The translations under genes were made by a program, and so were the position numbers. From NCBI RefSeq assembly GCF_004345005.1, contig NZ_SMMX01000004.1, positions 1-64,000 of the forward strand: 64,000 nt of DNA. The letters are read 5' to 3'. Origin of the DNA: Extibacter muris (lineage in GTDB: Bacteria > Bacillota > Clostridia > Lachnospirales > Lachnospiraceae). This document shows, in pieces, positions 43,456 through 51,289 of this stretch. The notes beneath the pieces were generated by a model. The model was not told where the DNA came from, did not search any database, and worked only from the letters and a program-made list of their open reading frames with translations. The first letter of the stretch is position 1, and each line of letters opens with the position of its first letter.

Positions 43456-44223
43456 ATGAAAAACAGAATTTTCATTACATTGGCTGCAGTGGCAGTCGCA
43501 ACAAGTATGGCAGCGCCGGTAGTATCACAGGCGGCAGAAGGGAACAGATCTGTAAGAAAAGGATATGTAATTGTCGGGAGCGGCAGCGGTGTCAGCGTAA
43601 ATGAGATTACGGATGACCAGCTCAAGCAGAAGCTTAACATAGAAGAAATTATTAATAAACTCTGTCCCGGCAATAATGGCGGCGGGCAGAATAAGCCGGA
43701 CAACAAGCCCGGCACAGATGTTCCAGAGACGCCGGAGACACCGGAAACACCGGATATTCCGGAGACGCCGGATGTACCGGATACAGATAAGCCGGATACA
43801 GACGATCCGAAGCCTGACAACAAGCCGGACCAGGATGAAAGCAGCAATAAGACATTTGCACAACAAGTGGCGGCGCTTGTCAATGCAGAGCGGGCCAAGG
43901 AAGGGCTTCCGGCGCTCAAGATGGCTGAAGATGTTTCAAGAGCAGCGCTCGTACGCGCGAAAGAGACAGAGATCTCTTTCTCACATACGAGACCGGACGG
44001 CAGAGGCTTCAATACTGCGCTTACAGAACAAGGCGTAAAATTCCGCGGAGCCGGCGAGAATATCGCATGGGGACAGAAGTCTCCGCAAGAGGTTATGAAA
44101 GGCTGGATGAACAGCCCGGGACACAGGGCTAACATAATGAATTCCAAATACACGACTATCGGCGTGGGACACTACCAGAACCAGAAAGGAACGAATTACT
44201 GGACCCAGTTGTTTACATACTAA
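43456..44223 (+). CDS. secreted CAP/SCP-domain protein
   Basis: A 255-residue extracellular protein. It has a signal peptide (1-26, ending AAPVVSQA), a short conserved region, a linker of PETP- and DKPD-like repeats (about 82-130) and a CAP domain (about 135-255) with HTRPDGRGFNT, GENIAWG and WMNSPGHRANIM. CAP domains of bacteria are found at the cell surface and in spores; their activity is mostly unknown. AAGGAGGAG precedes the ATG. A WalR-like box upstream suggests expression tied to wall growth. It is bounded downstream by a bidirectional terminator. Confidence 0.9.
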   Translation: MKNRIFITLAAVAVATSMAAPVVSQAAEGNRSVRKGYVIVGSGSGVSVNEITDDQLKQKLNIEEIINKLCPGNNGGGQNKPDNKPGTDVPETPETPETPDIPETPDVPDTDKPDTDDPKPDNKPDQDESSNKTFAQQVAALVNAERAKEGLPALKMAEDVSRAALVRAKETEISFSHTRPDGRGFNTALTEQGVKFRGAGENIAWGQKSPQEVMKGWMNSPGHRANIMNSKYTTIGVGHYQNQKGTNYWTQLFTY

Positions 44224-44243
44224 GATAGCATATAGGCGGATGG

Positions 44244-44280
44244 AGAAAGAGGGGGATGCAAGCTGCATCTCCCTCTTTCT
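44244..44280. terminator. bidirectional terminator between the convergent CAP and ferritin-like genes
   Basis: AGAAAGAGG...ATGCA at 44244-44260 pairs with 44264-44280 over 17 bp with one G-T pair and a three-base loop. A/T-rich feet let it serve both convergent genes. Confidence 0.8.
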
Positions 44281-44305
44281 CTGTGCGTGCCCGTGGCGAT
44301 TTGCC

Positions 44306-44872
44306 CTAGCCACAATATTCTTCCAGCAGTGCTTCAAATATCTGGATATGTATCTCTTCATCCCGGATGATGCGTTTCAGGCATTCTACAATATGCCTAT
44401 CCTTTATCCTCCGGCATTGCTCTTCATATTTCTGGACCGCTTTTTTCTCACCGTTCAACGAGTTGATAAGCAGAGGACGGATTTCTATCGGATAATTATT
44501 GTAGCCCGGCGTCCAGTATGCCATCTGGTTTCCCCGGTAAGTCCAGAGGCGCGGGTTCTCGCCCATCATCCTTGCAATCTGGCCGAATATTTCCAGATGG
44601 TGCATTTCCACGATGCTGATCTTGTGAAAGATCTTAGACAGGCGCGCATCTTCATCAATGAGCAGATTATTGTAGAGGTAAAGACTCACTGCCGACATTT
44701 CTGAGTTCTGGCCGCCCATATTATCGAGCATCATCCTTCCGTAAGCTCTGTTGCGTTCACAGATACGGACCGGAGGATACGGACCGGAAGCGGCGTAAGA
44801 CGGTTCTTTCGGTGCCTGGGGCTTGGCTTCGTTACATTCGCATTCGCAGTTGCGGTTCACATCATTATTCAT
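44306..44872 (-). CDS. ferritin-like diiron protein
   Basis: A 188-residue protein with a four-helix ferritin-like fold and the diiron ligand pattern: a glutamate in NSEMSAVSLYLYNNLL, ExxH in IVEMHHLEIF, a glutamate in NGEKKAVQKYEEQ and ExxH in RDEEIHIQIF. This places it with rubrerythrin-like and manganese-catalase-like proteins acting against peroxide or storing metal. The N terminus has a short cysteine cluster (CECECNE), which could bind a metal. The start is ATG 44872, eight bases after AAGGAG; a GTG nine bases earlier is too close to that site. Its specific reaction is unknown. Confidence 0.8.
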   Translation of the reverse strand: MNNDVNRNCECECNEAKPQAPKEPSYAASGPYPPVRICERNRAYGRMMLDNMGGQNSEMSAVSLYLYNNLLIDEDARLSKIFHKISIVEMHHLEIFGQIARMMGENPRLWTYRGNQMAYWTPGYNNYPIEIRPLLINSLNGEKKAVQKYEEQCRRIKDRHIVECLKRIIRDEEIHIQIFEALLEEYCG

Positions 44873-45020
44873 AACATTCACTCCTTATAATTTAAAGCTC
44901 CTGACTAAACAATCTATGAATAAAAAGTTGAATATATACAGATATTTGAAGAATCAGAGGGCGGTAAGGTGGCAAAAAGCTCCGCTTAGTGGTATGATTA
45001 ACCGATGTAGAGGAACGTAC

Positions 45021-46493
45021 ATGGGAAAGAAGGATGAGGTACGACATATGAAGAAAAGCTTATCGAAAGGACCGGCATGCAAGTTTAGATGGAGATACAT
45101 ATTGGCCGCGATAGTCCTGTCTGCAATATACGTCATTGCGGGGACGATCCTGTCCTACGTGAGACAGCCCGGCGTAAGCCAGGAATATAAAGATATGTTT
45201 GATCCAAAGGACTGCTATTCGGATGAGGTATCGTGCGACAGGGCATGTGTGATAGAAGACAATGAACAGGCGCTGGAGGAACGGCTTAGGATGATTGGCC
45301 AGGCGAAGGAACGGATTATACTGTCAACATTTGATTTTCACGCGGACAAAAGCGGCAAAGATATGATAGCCGCACTGATGGATGCGGGGAAACGGGGCGT
45401 TGACGTCAAGATACTTGTGGATGGTTTTTCAGCGCTGCAGCAGATGGATGGCAATGCATATTTCTATGCCCTTTCCACTACGCGCAATGTGGAAATCAGG
45501 GTATACAATAGAATCAACCTGCTGATGCCATGGAAAAGCATGGGGCGCCTTCATGACAAGTATGTCATTGCAGATGACGGACTGTATCTGCTCGGAGGAC
45601 GCAATACGTATGATTATTTTCTGAGTGACAGCGGCTACAGGAATTACGACAGAGACGTGCTTGTATACAGCCGCTCGCCCCAGGACAAAAGAAGCTCGAT
45701 TCATCAGCTGGAAGATTATTTTGAGTCCGTCTGGAACCTGGATGAATGTAGAGCATTCCACGCCAGTCCCGGTGCCGTTTCCAGCGGGAAAGCATCAGAA
45801 GCGGGGAAGGAGCTCGAACAGCGGTACCGTGATATGCTGAGAAAATATCCTGTGATAGATGAGAGAGCAGACTATGAAGGCATGACGTATGAAGTGAACA
45901 GGATTACGCTGCTGTCCAATCCTGTCCACGTATATTCCAAGGAGCCCCGGGTGTTCTACTCGCTTACGGAGCTTATGAAGGACACGGAAGAAGATATATC
46001 CATCCATACCCCGTATATCATCTGCAACGACTGGATGTATGAGTCGCTCAAGTCGGTATGTGCCGGCAGCGGAAAGGCTGCGCTGATGACGAATTCGGTC
46101 GCCAACAACGGAAATCCTTTTGGCGCTTCTGACTATAAGATAAATAAAGAAAAGCTGCTGGAAACGGGTATCACGGTATACGAATATGAAGGCGGAGTGT
46201 CCTATCACGGAAAAAGTATCACGATAGGAGATGACATTTCAATTATCGGTTCCTTCAATATGGATATGAGGAGCACTTATCTGGATACGGAACTCATGCT
46301 TGTCATCGACAGCGAGGGTGTAAACAGCCAGCTGAAGGGGTATATGAGGGAGTATGAGGCAGAGTCGGTCAAAGTGCTGGATGCAGATACTTACGACATA
46401 CCGGAAGGGGTAACGAGGCAGGAGATCAGCAGCAAAAGGGAGTTCAGGGTCAAAGTCCTGACACCGTTCAACTGGCTGCGCTTTCTCATGTGA
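45021..46493 (+). CDS. phospholipase D-family protein, cardiolipin-synthase-like
   Basis: A membrane-anchored enzyme of about 490 residues with one N-terminal helix (about 24-46) and two HKD motifs, HDKYVIADD near 178 and HGKSITIGDD near 395. These give the paired active site of cardiolipin synthases and related phosphatidyltransferases. The sequence lacks the second N-terminal helix of Cls, resembling the ClsC/YmdC-like branch. It most likely makes cardiolipin or another phospholipid headgroup exchange product. The start is uncertain: ATG 45021 has AGAGGA upstream, and ATG 45048 has GATGAGG. It stands alone, ended by a terminator. Confidence 0.82.
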   Translation: MGKKDEVRHMKKSLSKGPACKFRWRYILAAIVLSAIYVIAGTILSYVRQPGVSQEYKDMFDPKDCYSDEVSCDRACVIEDNEQALEERLRMIGQAKERIILSTFDFHADKSGKDMIAALMDAGKRGVDVKILVDGFSALQQMDGNAYFYALSTTRNVEIRVYNRINLLMPWKSMGRLHDKYVIADDGLYLLGGRNTYDYFLSDSGYRNYDRDVLVYSRSPQDKRSSIHQLEDYFESVWNLDECRAFHASPGAVSSGKASEAGKELEQRYRDMLRKYPVIDERADYEGMTYEVNRITLLSNPVHVYSKEPRVFYSLTELMKDTEEDISIHTPYIICNDWMYESLKSVCAGSGKAALMTNSVANNGNPFGASDYKINKEKLLETGITVYEYEGGVSYHGKSITIGDDISIIGSFNMDMRSTYLDTELMLVIDSEGVNSQLKGYMREYEAESVKVLDADTYDIPEGVTRQEISSKREFRVKVLTPFNWLRFLM

Positions 46494-46553
46494 CGGTTTT
46501 GACTGTCAGAGAAGCGGAACTGGAGAGATGGAGGAAAGGAGGGACCTATGAAG

Positions 46554-46591
46554 AAAAAAGGAGCGGATTTTTTACTATCCGCTCCTTTTTT
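46554..46591 (+). terminator. terminator after the phospholipase D-family gene
   Basis: AAAAAAGGAGCGGAT (46554-46568) pairs perfectly with ATCCGCTCCTTTTTT (46577-46591). It is a 15-bp stem with A and T runs at its feet, one of the strongest terminators in the window. Confidence 0.92.
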
Positions 46592-46689
46592 CTATATTTA
46601 TTATACCATAAAATGGCCGATTTTTCAAGTCTTGTAATCATATCCGCCCGGTCATATAATTAACGACTAAGGCAAAGGAGGTACAAGGC

Positions 46690-47235
46690 ATGGATGAACC
46701 GTTATATGAGATTCTGGCGTCCAACAGGGATAAGGAGGAGCTGGCTGCCGTCAATTCTTGCAACGAAAGAATCAAAAGGCAGTTCGGGCTTAGCCTTACC
46801 CAGGAGGAGGCAGGGGCCTTGATTGCAGCGAAGCAAGAAAGCCTGAAGACGCATCAGAGGGTGGAATTTGGCAGAGGTATCCTAGATAAGCTGATGTTCG
46901 TGTTCTGTGATTCCCAGTACATCAGCCGGCAGGATTATGCCAAGACGCTGGCCGGGCTACAGGACATCTTCTATGCGTTCAAGAACGAGGCACAGGACAG
47001 GCTGACAGACGAAGAGCTGCTGGCCTTTATGAAGGAGCAGTTCGAGACGGTGTGTTTTGGCGACATGGAATATCTGGAAGGGACGTGCCTGGCGCGCTTC
47101 GCGGCAGCGGTGCGGGCAGGCTGCCGGGGATATGAGGCGTCGGGGGGAAAGGGGGAATACGTAAAAGTAAGCGAAGAGCAGCGTTGGGACAGTGAACTGT
47201 ATATGGAAGCCCTCAGAGAATTGTTCTGGGAGTAG
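46690..47235 (+). CDS. uncharacterised helical protein (DUF6323-like)
   Basis: A 181-residue, mostly helical soluble protein without signal peptide or membrane segment. It resembles the DUF6323 family of Lachnospiraceae, an identification from memory of the pattern (EELAAVNSCNERIKRQFGLSLT, then FVFCDSQYISRQDYAKTL). AAAGGAGG precedes the ATG. The next gene, an equally uncharacterised protein, starts 18 bases later, so they probably work as a pair. They lie directly before the sporulation genes yqfC and yqfD, which hints at but does not show a sporulation link. Confidence 0.6.
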   Translation: MDEPLYEILASNRDKEELAAVNSCNERIKRQFGLSLTQEEAGALIAAKQESLKTHQRVEFGRGILDKLMFVFCDSQYISRQDYAKTLAGLQDIFYAFKNEAQDRLTDEELLAFMKEQFETVCFGDMEYLEGTCLARFAAAVRAGCRGYEASGGKGEYVKVSEEQRWDSELYMEALRELFWE

Positions 47236-47253
47236 TAAAGGAGGAGGGGACAT

Positions 47254-48087
47254 ATGGAATATAAGCTGGAAGAACTCGTGCCGGTCACAGCCATGCTGGC
47301 AGAAAAGTATACGTCAAAAGAGAGCAGCTCAGTGACCTATGAAACCGCGCAGATGCTCATGGGCGCGGTCATCTACTGTATAGAAGAGCAGGAGGCCACA
47401 TATGGCAGTGCACCGGCCGGCGGCAGGAAGGTGAAGGCGGAGGAGGCCTACGAGGCAGGTTACGCACAGGTGCTGGATAAATCGAACCGTGCGAGGGAAG
47501 CCTACAACAGGCTGACGGCAGATTTTGAAGATTATGGCTGCAGGAACTACAAGGATACGATTATTGGAGGAATGCCCGCCTTCTTCCTCTATTATGACGT
47601 TCGGTTCCAGCCCCAGAACCATATCATAACTCTGGATTATCCGACGGCCGGAACGTATGGAGACCGGTGCGGAATAGACCTCATATATGAATATCTGTGC
47701 GATATAGAGACGGAAAGCAGGTTCTTAAGCTGCTTTCAGACTTCGGCGGTGAGAGATCTGCTTTACAGGACAGAGGATCGGTTCAAAGTCCTGTATATGG
47801 AGAATCTCTGTTCTCTCGTCCTTCTTAACGCCATAGGATGTATCATTGCAGAACATCCTTTTTCAAGTCTGGTATTGGAGAAAAGTGACATTGAGAATAT
47901 AGAGATGTACTTCCGGGAGGATAGTCTGCAGGAAGTAGAGCAGAAGACCGGCGCTTTTATCCGTATGATTGCGGAGGCGTCCGGGCTCGGCAGCATGCAG
48001 GAATATTTTCAGAACCTTAGGAGAGAGTACGCGCTTCGGATTTTCAATGGCAAGAAACATCATGTGCTGGATGCGCTCTTCCTGTGA
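47254..48087 (+). CDS. uncharacterised protein paired with its upstream neighbour (DUF6179-like)
   Basis: A 277-residue soluble, mainly helical protein. It resembles the DUF6179 family, with MLMGAVIYCIEEQEAT near the N terminus and TLDYPTAGTYGDRCGIDLIYEYL in the middle. No catalytic motif is evident. A strong AAAGGAGGAGG ribosome binding site lies just ahead. With the preceding gene it forms a compact two-gene unit found next to sporulation genes here. Function unknown; the family name is given with limited certainty. Confidence 0.6.
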   Translation: MEYKLEELVPVTAMLAEKYTSKESSSVTYETAQMLMGAVIYCIEEQEATYGSAPAGGRKVKAEEAYEAGYAQVLDKSNRAREAYNRLTADFEDYGCRNYKDTIIGGMPAFFLYYDVRFQPQNHIITLDYPTAGTYGDRCGIDLIYEYLCDIETESRFLSCFQTSAVRDLLYRTEDRFKVLYMENLCSLVLLNAIGCIIAEHPFSSLVLEKSDIENIEMYFREDSLQEVEQKTGAFIRMIAEASGLGSMQEYFQNLRREYALRIFNGKKHHVLDALFL

Positions 48088-48133
48088 CCTGCCGAGGGGG
48101 AATATTTCCGGGGACAATGTATAAAGGACAGCA

Positions 48134-48167
48134 GCCACACATAGATTACTATAAAACTATGTGTGGC
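48134..48167 (+). terminator. hairpin in front of yqfC
   Basis: GCCACACATAG (48134-48144) pairs with CTATGTGTGGC (48157-48167), a perfect 11-bp stem ending ten bases before the yqfC ATG. No T run follows, so it may shield the start region rather than end transcription. The usual ribosome binding site is not visible. Confidence 0.5.
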
Positions 48168-48176
48168 AGTGTTTCT

Positions 48177-48482
48177 ATGAAGGCAAGGAAGAAAGAGCGC
48201 AGACAGGATATAGAAAGCCGGTCGTTCAGGAATAAAGTTGCAGAGGCCTCCGAGATGCCGAAAGACGTAGTGCTTGGAATGCCTGTACTCACCATAACCG
48301 GGCAGCTGGAGATGAGCCTGGAGAATTACAGGGGCATATTGGAGTATACAGATGCCCTTGTCCGTATACAGACGAAGATCGGGCAGATCAGGATCACCGG
48401 CAAGAACCTTCAGGTCGCATATTATACGAATGATGAGATGAAAGTGACTGGAAGGATAGAGTCCATAGAATATCATCATTAA
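48177..48482 (+). CDS. yqfC: sporulation protein YqfC
   Basis: A 101-residue YabP/YqfC-family protein, conserved in endospore formers and made in the mother cell under SigE control in Bacillus. Seen: ASEMPKDVVLGMPVLTITGQLEMSLENYRGI and IRITGKNLQVAYYTNDEMKVTGRI, the family's beta-strand pattern. The start is uncertain because no clear ribosome binding site lies before ATG 48177; in-frame ATGs lie up to six codons further upstream. yqfD follows after 13 bases, the standard order. Confidence 0.88.
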   Translation: MKARKKERRQDIESRSFRNKVAEASEMPKDVVLGMPVLTITGQLEMSLENYRGILEYTDALVRIQTKIGQIRITGKNLQVAYYTNDEMKVTGRIESIEYHH

Positions 48483-48495
48483 AGGGGGATAAGAT

Positions 48496-49812
48496 TTGCT
48501 TTTATCCATGATTCGATATATAAAGGGATACGTTCAGATTCGTGTAATCGGCTATTCGGCGGAACGGTTTTTGAATGCCTGCAGCCACAGAGGTATCTAC
48601 ATATGGGGGCTGAGACCGTCAAACGGAGCGTATGAGATGTACATGTCTGTTGACGGTTTCCGCAAGTTAAAACCGATTATCAAGAAGACCGGATCAAGAG
48701 TAGTGGTAGCAAGGCGGTTCGGTCTTCCTTTTTTTTTACACAGATACCGGAAAAGAAAACTGTTTTTTATCGGAGCTTTTTCAAGCGTCGCGCTCATATA
48801 CATATTATCCCTTTTTATATGGGATATTGATATAGAGGGGAATCTGTCGCAGACGGACGAGAACATACTGGAATTTCTCCAGACGAAGGAAGTCGAGCAT
48901 GGGATGAAGAAGTCCAGCGTGGACTGTGACAGAATTGTAAAAGATATGCGGAAAGAATATGACGGAATCATCTGGGTATCCGCTTCCATCCAGGGTTCCA
49001 GGCTTATCATACAGGTGAAGGAAAACGAGGATTCCCTGCCTGCAGCCGGCGGCGACGGGGAGCTGGAACAAGAGGATACGGACAGCGCCGGCAGGAAAGA
49101 GGAAGAGGAGCCGCAGGACATCGTGGCAGATATAGATTGTACGATAACAGAGATGATAACACGCAAAGGGACTCCTGCAGCCAAGGAAGGGGACGCGGTC
49201 AAAAAAGGCGATCTGCTCGTATGCGGCAGAGTGCCTGTAAACAATGACGCCGGAGAGACGACCGGATACCACTATAATAAATCAGACGCTGATATCAAAG
49301 GAAAAGCAGTCATACCATATGAGCAGGAACAGGACATCACCTATATTGAGAAGAAGCTACCCGAGGTTAAAAAACAGGAGATGTATATCAAGATAGGAAG
49401 ATACCGGTTCGGTCTCGGGAGCAAGAGCCATGATTATGAACACTATGAGATCATGTCACAAGAAAAGCGCTGGAAGATAGGGGAGGAATTCTACCTGCCT
49501 GTATCGACGGGAATCCGGACGATACAGCCGTATACGAGGAAGAAGCACAAGTACAGCGATAAGCAGCTTCAGACGATACTGAGCGGGCAGTTTGACAAGT
49601 ATTGTGAAGATTTAGAGAAAAAGGGGGTAGAAATTATTGAGAATGATGTTAAAATATACACAGGGTCCGAAAAAGCGAAAGCGAAAGGGAACCTTACGGT
49701 CATCATGCCAATAGGCACCATGGCACCTACGGAGGTCATAGATGTGCCGCAGCAAGAAGAGGATGGAACGACAGGAGATAATATAGATGGGAATGATGGA
49801 GACAGTCATTGA
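48496..49812 (+). CDS. yqfD: sporulation protein YqfD
   Basis: A 438-residue membrane protein required at a late sporulation stage in Bacillus. A cytoplasmic N-terminal region (GYSAERFLNACSHRGIYIWGL) precedes one membrane helix (about 93-113); a large extracytoplasmic part includes a POTRA-like segment (GNLSQTDENILEFLQ) and GTPAAKEGDAVKKGDLLVCG. TTG 48496 sits nine bases after AAAGGGGG and is the likely start; ATG 48508 is too far. The C-terminal coding end overlaps phoH by 26 bases. Confidence 0.9.
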   Translation: MLLSMIRYIKGYVQIRVIGYSAERFLNACSHRGIYIWGLRPSNGAYEMYMSVDGFRKLKPIIKKTGSRVVVARRFGLPFFLHRYRKRKLFFIGAFSSVALIYILSLFIWDIDIEGNLSQTDENILEFLQTKEVEHGMKKSSVDCDRIVKDMRKEYDGIIWVSASIQGSRLIIQVKENEDSLPAAGGDGELEQEDTDSAGRKEEEEPQDIVADIDCTITEMITRKGTPAAKEGDAVKKGDLLVCGRVPVNNDAGETTGYHYNKSDADIKGKAVIPYEQEQDITYIEKKLPEVKKQEMYIKIGRYRFGLGSKSHDYEHYEIMSQEKRWKIGEEFYLPVSTGIRTIQPYTRKKHKYSDKQLQTILSGQFDKYCEDLEKKGVEIIENDVKIYTGSEKAKAKGNLTVIMPIGTMAPTEVIDVPQQEEDGTTGDNIDGNDGDSH

Positions 49813-50776
49813 CATGCCCGCAGAGCATGAAAAGAATGTATTCGGCCAGTTCGACGCATATGCCAAAAAGATCGAACGGACGCTGCATGTGACGCTCATA
49901 GCAAGAGACGGGAATGTCAAGATAATGGGAGAAGCCTTGCAGGCAGAACGGGCCAGGAGAGTGCTGGAACAGCTTGTCGGCCTGTCCATGAGGGGCAATA
50001 CGATACAGGAGCAGAATGTAGATTATACGCTGTCCCTCGTGATGGAGGACAGTGACGAGAGTGTTGTGGAGATGGATAAGGAATTCATCTGCCATACGCT
50101 GCAGGGAAAGCCTATCCGCCCAAAGACGCTTGGGCAGAAAAAATATGTAGATGCCATACGGCGCAAGATGATCGTGTTCGGCCTTGGCCCTGCGGGGACG
50201 GGAAAGACATATCTGGCCATGGCGATGGCGATTACCGCATTTAAAAATAATGAGGTGGGCAGGATAATACTGACAAGACCGGCCATAGAGGCGGGAGAGA
50301 AGCTCGGCTTCCTTCCCGGAGACCTCCAGAGCAAGATAGACCCATATCTCAGGCCGCTTTATGATGCCCTCTATCAGATTATGGGCGCCGAAAGCTTTCT
50401 GAGGAACTCTGAAAAAGGGCTGATCGAAGTGGCTCCGCTTGCTTATATGAGAGGCCGTACGCTCGACAATGCCTTTATCATACTCGACGAGGCACAGAAC
50501 ACGACTCCTGCCCAGATGAAGATGTTCTTGACGAGGATAGGTTTCGGTTCCAAAGTAGTCGTCACCGGCGACGCGACGCAGAAGGATCTGCCGGCCGGGC
50601 AGGTGTCCGGACTTGACGTGGCCGTTTCTGTCGTCAGGCATATCGAGGATATCAGCGTCTGCCAGCTGAGCAGCAGGGATGTAGTGCGGCATCCGCTCGT
50701 ACAGAAGATTGTCAAGGCATACGATGATTATGAGAACAGAAGCCGGGCAAAAGGAAAAGACCGAAGGAGAAAATAA
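49787..50776 (+). CDS. phoH: PhoH-like ATPase
   Basis: A 329-residue PhoH-family P-loop ATPase resembling the N-terminal half of superfamily-1 helicases and probably acting on RNA. Walker A is GPAGTGKTYLAMAMA near 128, Walker B is AFIILDEAQNTTPAQMK near 228, and a GDATQKDLPAG motif follows. It overlaps yqfD and precedes ybeY, the conserved order linked to ribosome maturation. A small N-terminal KH-like region lies before the ATPase. Confidence 0.95.
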   Translation: MGMMETVIDMPAEHEKNVFGQFDAYAKKIERTLHVTLIARDGNVKIMGEALQAERARRVLEQLVGLSMRGNTIQEQNVDYTLSLVMEDSDESVVEMDKEFICHTLQGKPIRPKTLGQKKYVDAIRRKMIVFGLGPAGTGKTYLAMAMAITAFKNNEVGRIILTRPAIEAGEKLGFLPGDLQSKIDPYLRPLYDALYQIMGAESFLRNSEKGLIEVAPLAYMRGRTLDNAFIILDEAQNTTPAQMKMFLTRIGFGSKVVVTGDATQKDLPAGQVSGLDVAVSVVRHIEDISVCQLSSRDVVRHPLVQKIVKAYDDYENRSRAKGKDRRRK

Positions 50777-50780
50777 ACGA

Positions 50781-51275
50781 ATGACGCTATATTTTGAGGA
50801 AGAAGGGGAGACCTGCCTGGAGTTACCGTGTGAGGATCTGGCCAGAGAAGTGGCTGACGAGGCTCTGGAATATGCAGGCTGTCCCTACGAGGCACAGGTG
50901 AACGTGCTGCTGACCACGAATGGGCATATAAAGGAGATGAACCAGGAGTTCCGGGGAATCGACCGCCCTACGGACGTACTTTCATTTCCGATGGCCGAAT
51001 ATGGACATCCGGGGGACTTCGGCTGCCTGGAAGAGCAGGACGGCTGCTTCGATCCGGAGTCCGGGGAATTGGTTCTCGGTGATATCGTGATATCCAAAGA
51101 GAAGGTGATATCCCAGGCAGAAGAGTTTGGACATTCTGTCAGAAGAGAATACGCTTTTTTAATTGCCCATTCTATGTTACACTTAATTGGGTATGACCAT
51201 ATGGAGGAGGAAGAACGCCTTGATATGGAATCAAGACAGAGAGAAATCTTGGACAGACTAAACATATTACGATAA
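50781..51275 (+). CDS. ybeY: endoribonuclease YbeY
   Basis: A 164-residue metal-dependent RNase that takes part in 16S rRNA 3' end maturation and ribosome quality control. The zinc site HSMLHLIGYDHMEEEE holds the three histidines of the HxxxHxxxxxH motif (near 128-138). The region NQEFRGIDRPTDVLSFP is equally typical. ATG 50781 lies behind AAGGAGA, four bases after the phoH stop. Confidence 0.96.
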   Translation: MTLYFEEEGETCLELPCEDLAREVADEALEYAGCPYEAQVNVLLTTNGHIKEMNQEFRGIDRPTDVLSFPMAEYGHPGDFGCLEEQDGCFDPESGELVLGDIVISKEKVISQAEEFGHSVRREYAFLIAHSMLHLIGYDHMEEEERLDMESRQREILDRLNILR

Positions 51276-51289
51276 ACGGAGCATGAAGC

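Noticed and set aside
43700-43850. Tandem short repeats in the CAP-protein gene
   Set aside because: They are in-frame PETP/DKPD linker codons of a secreted protein, which is common for surface-protein linkers.
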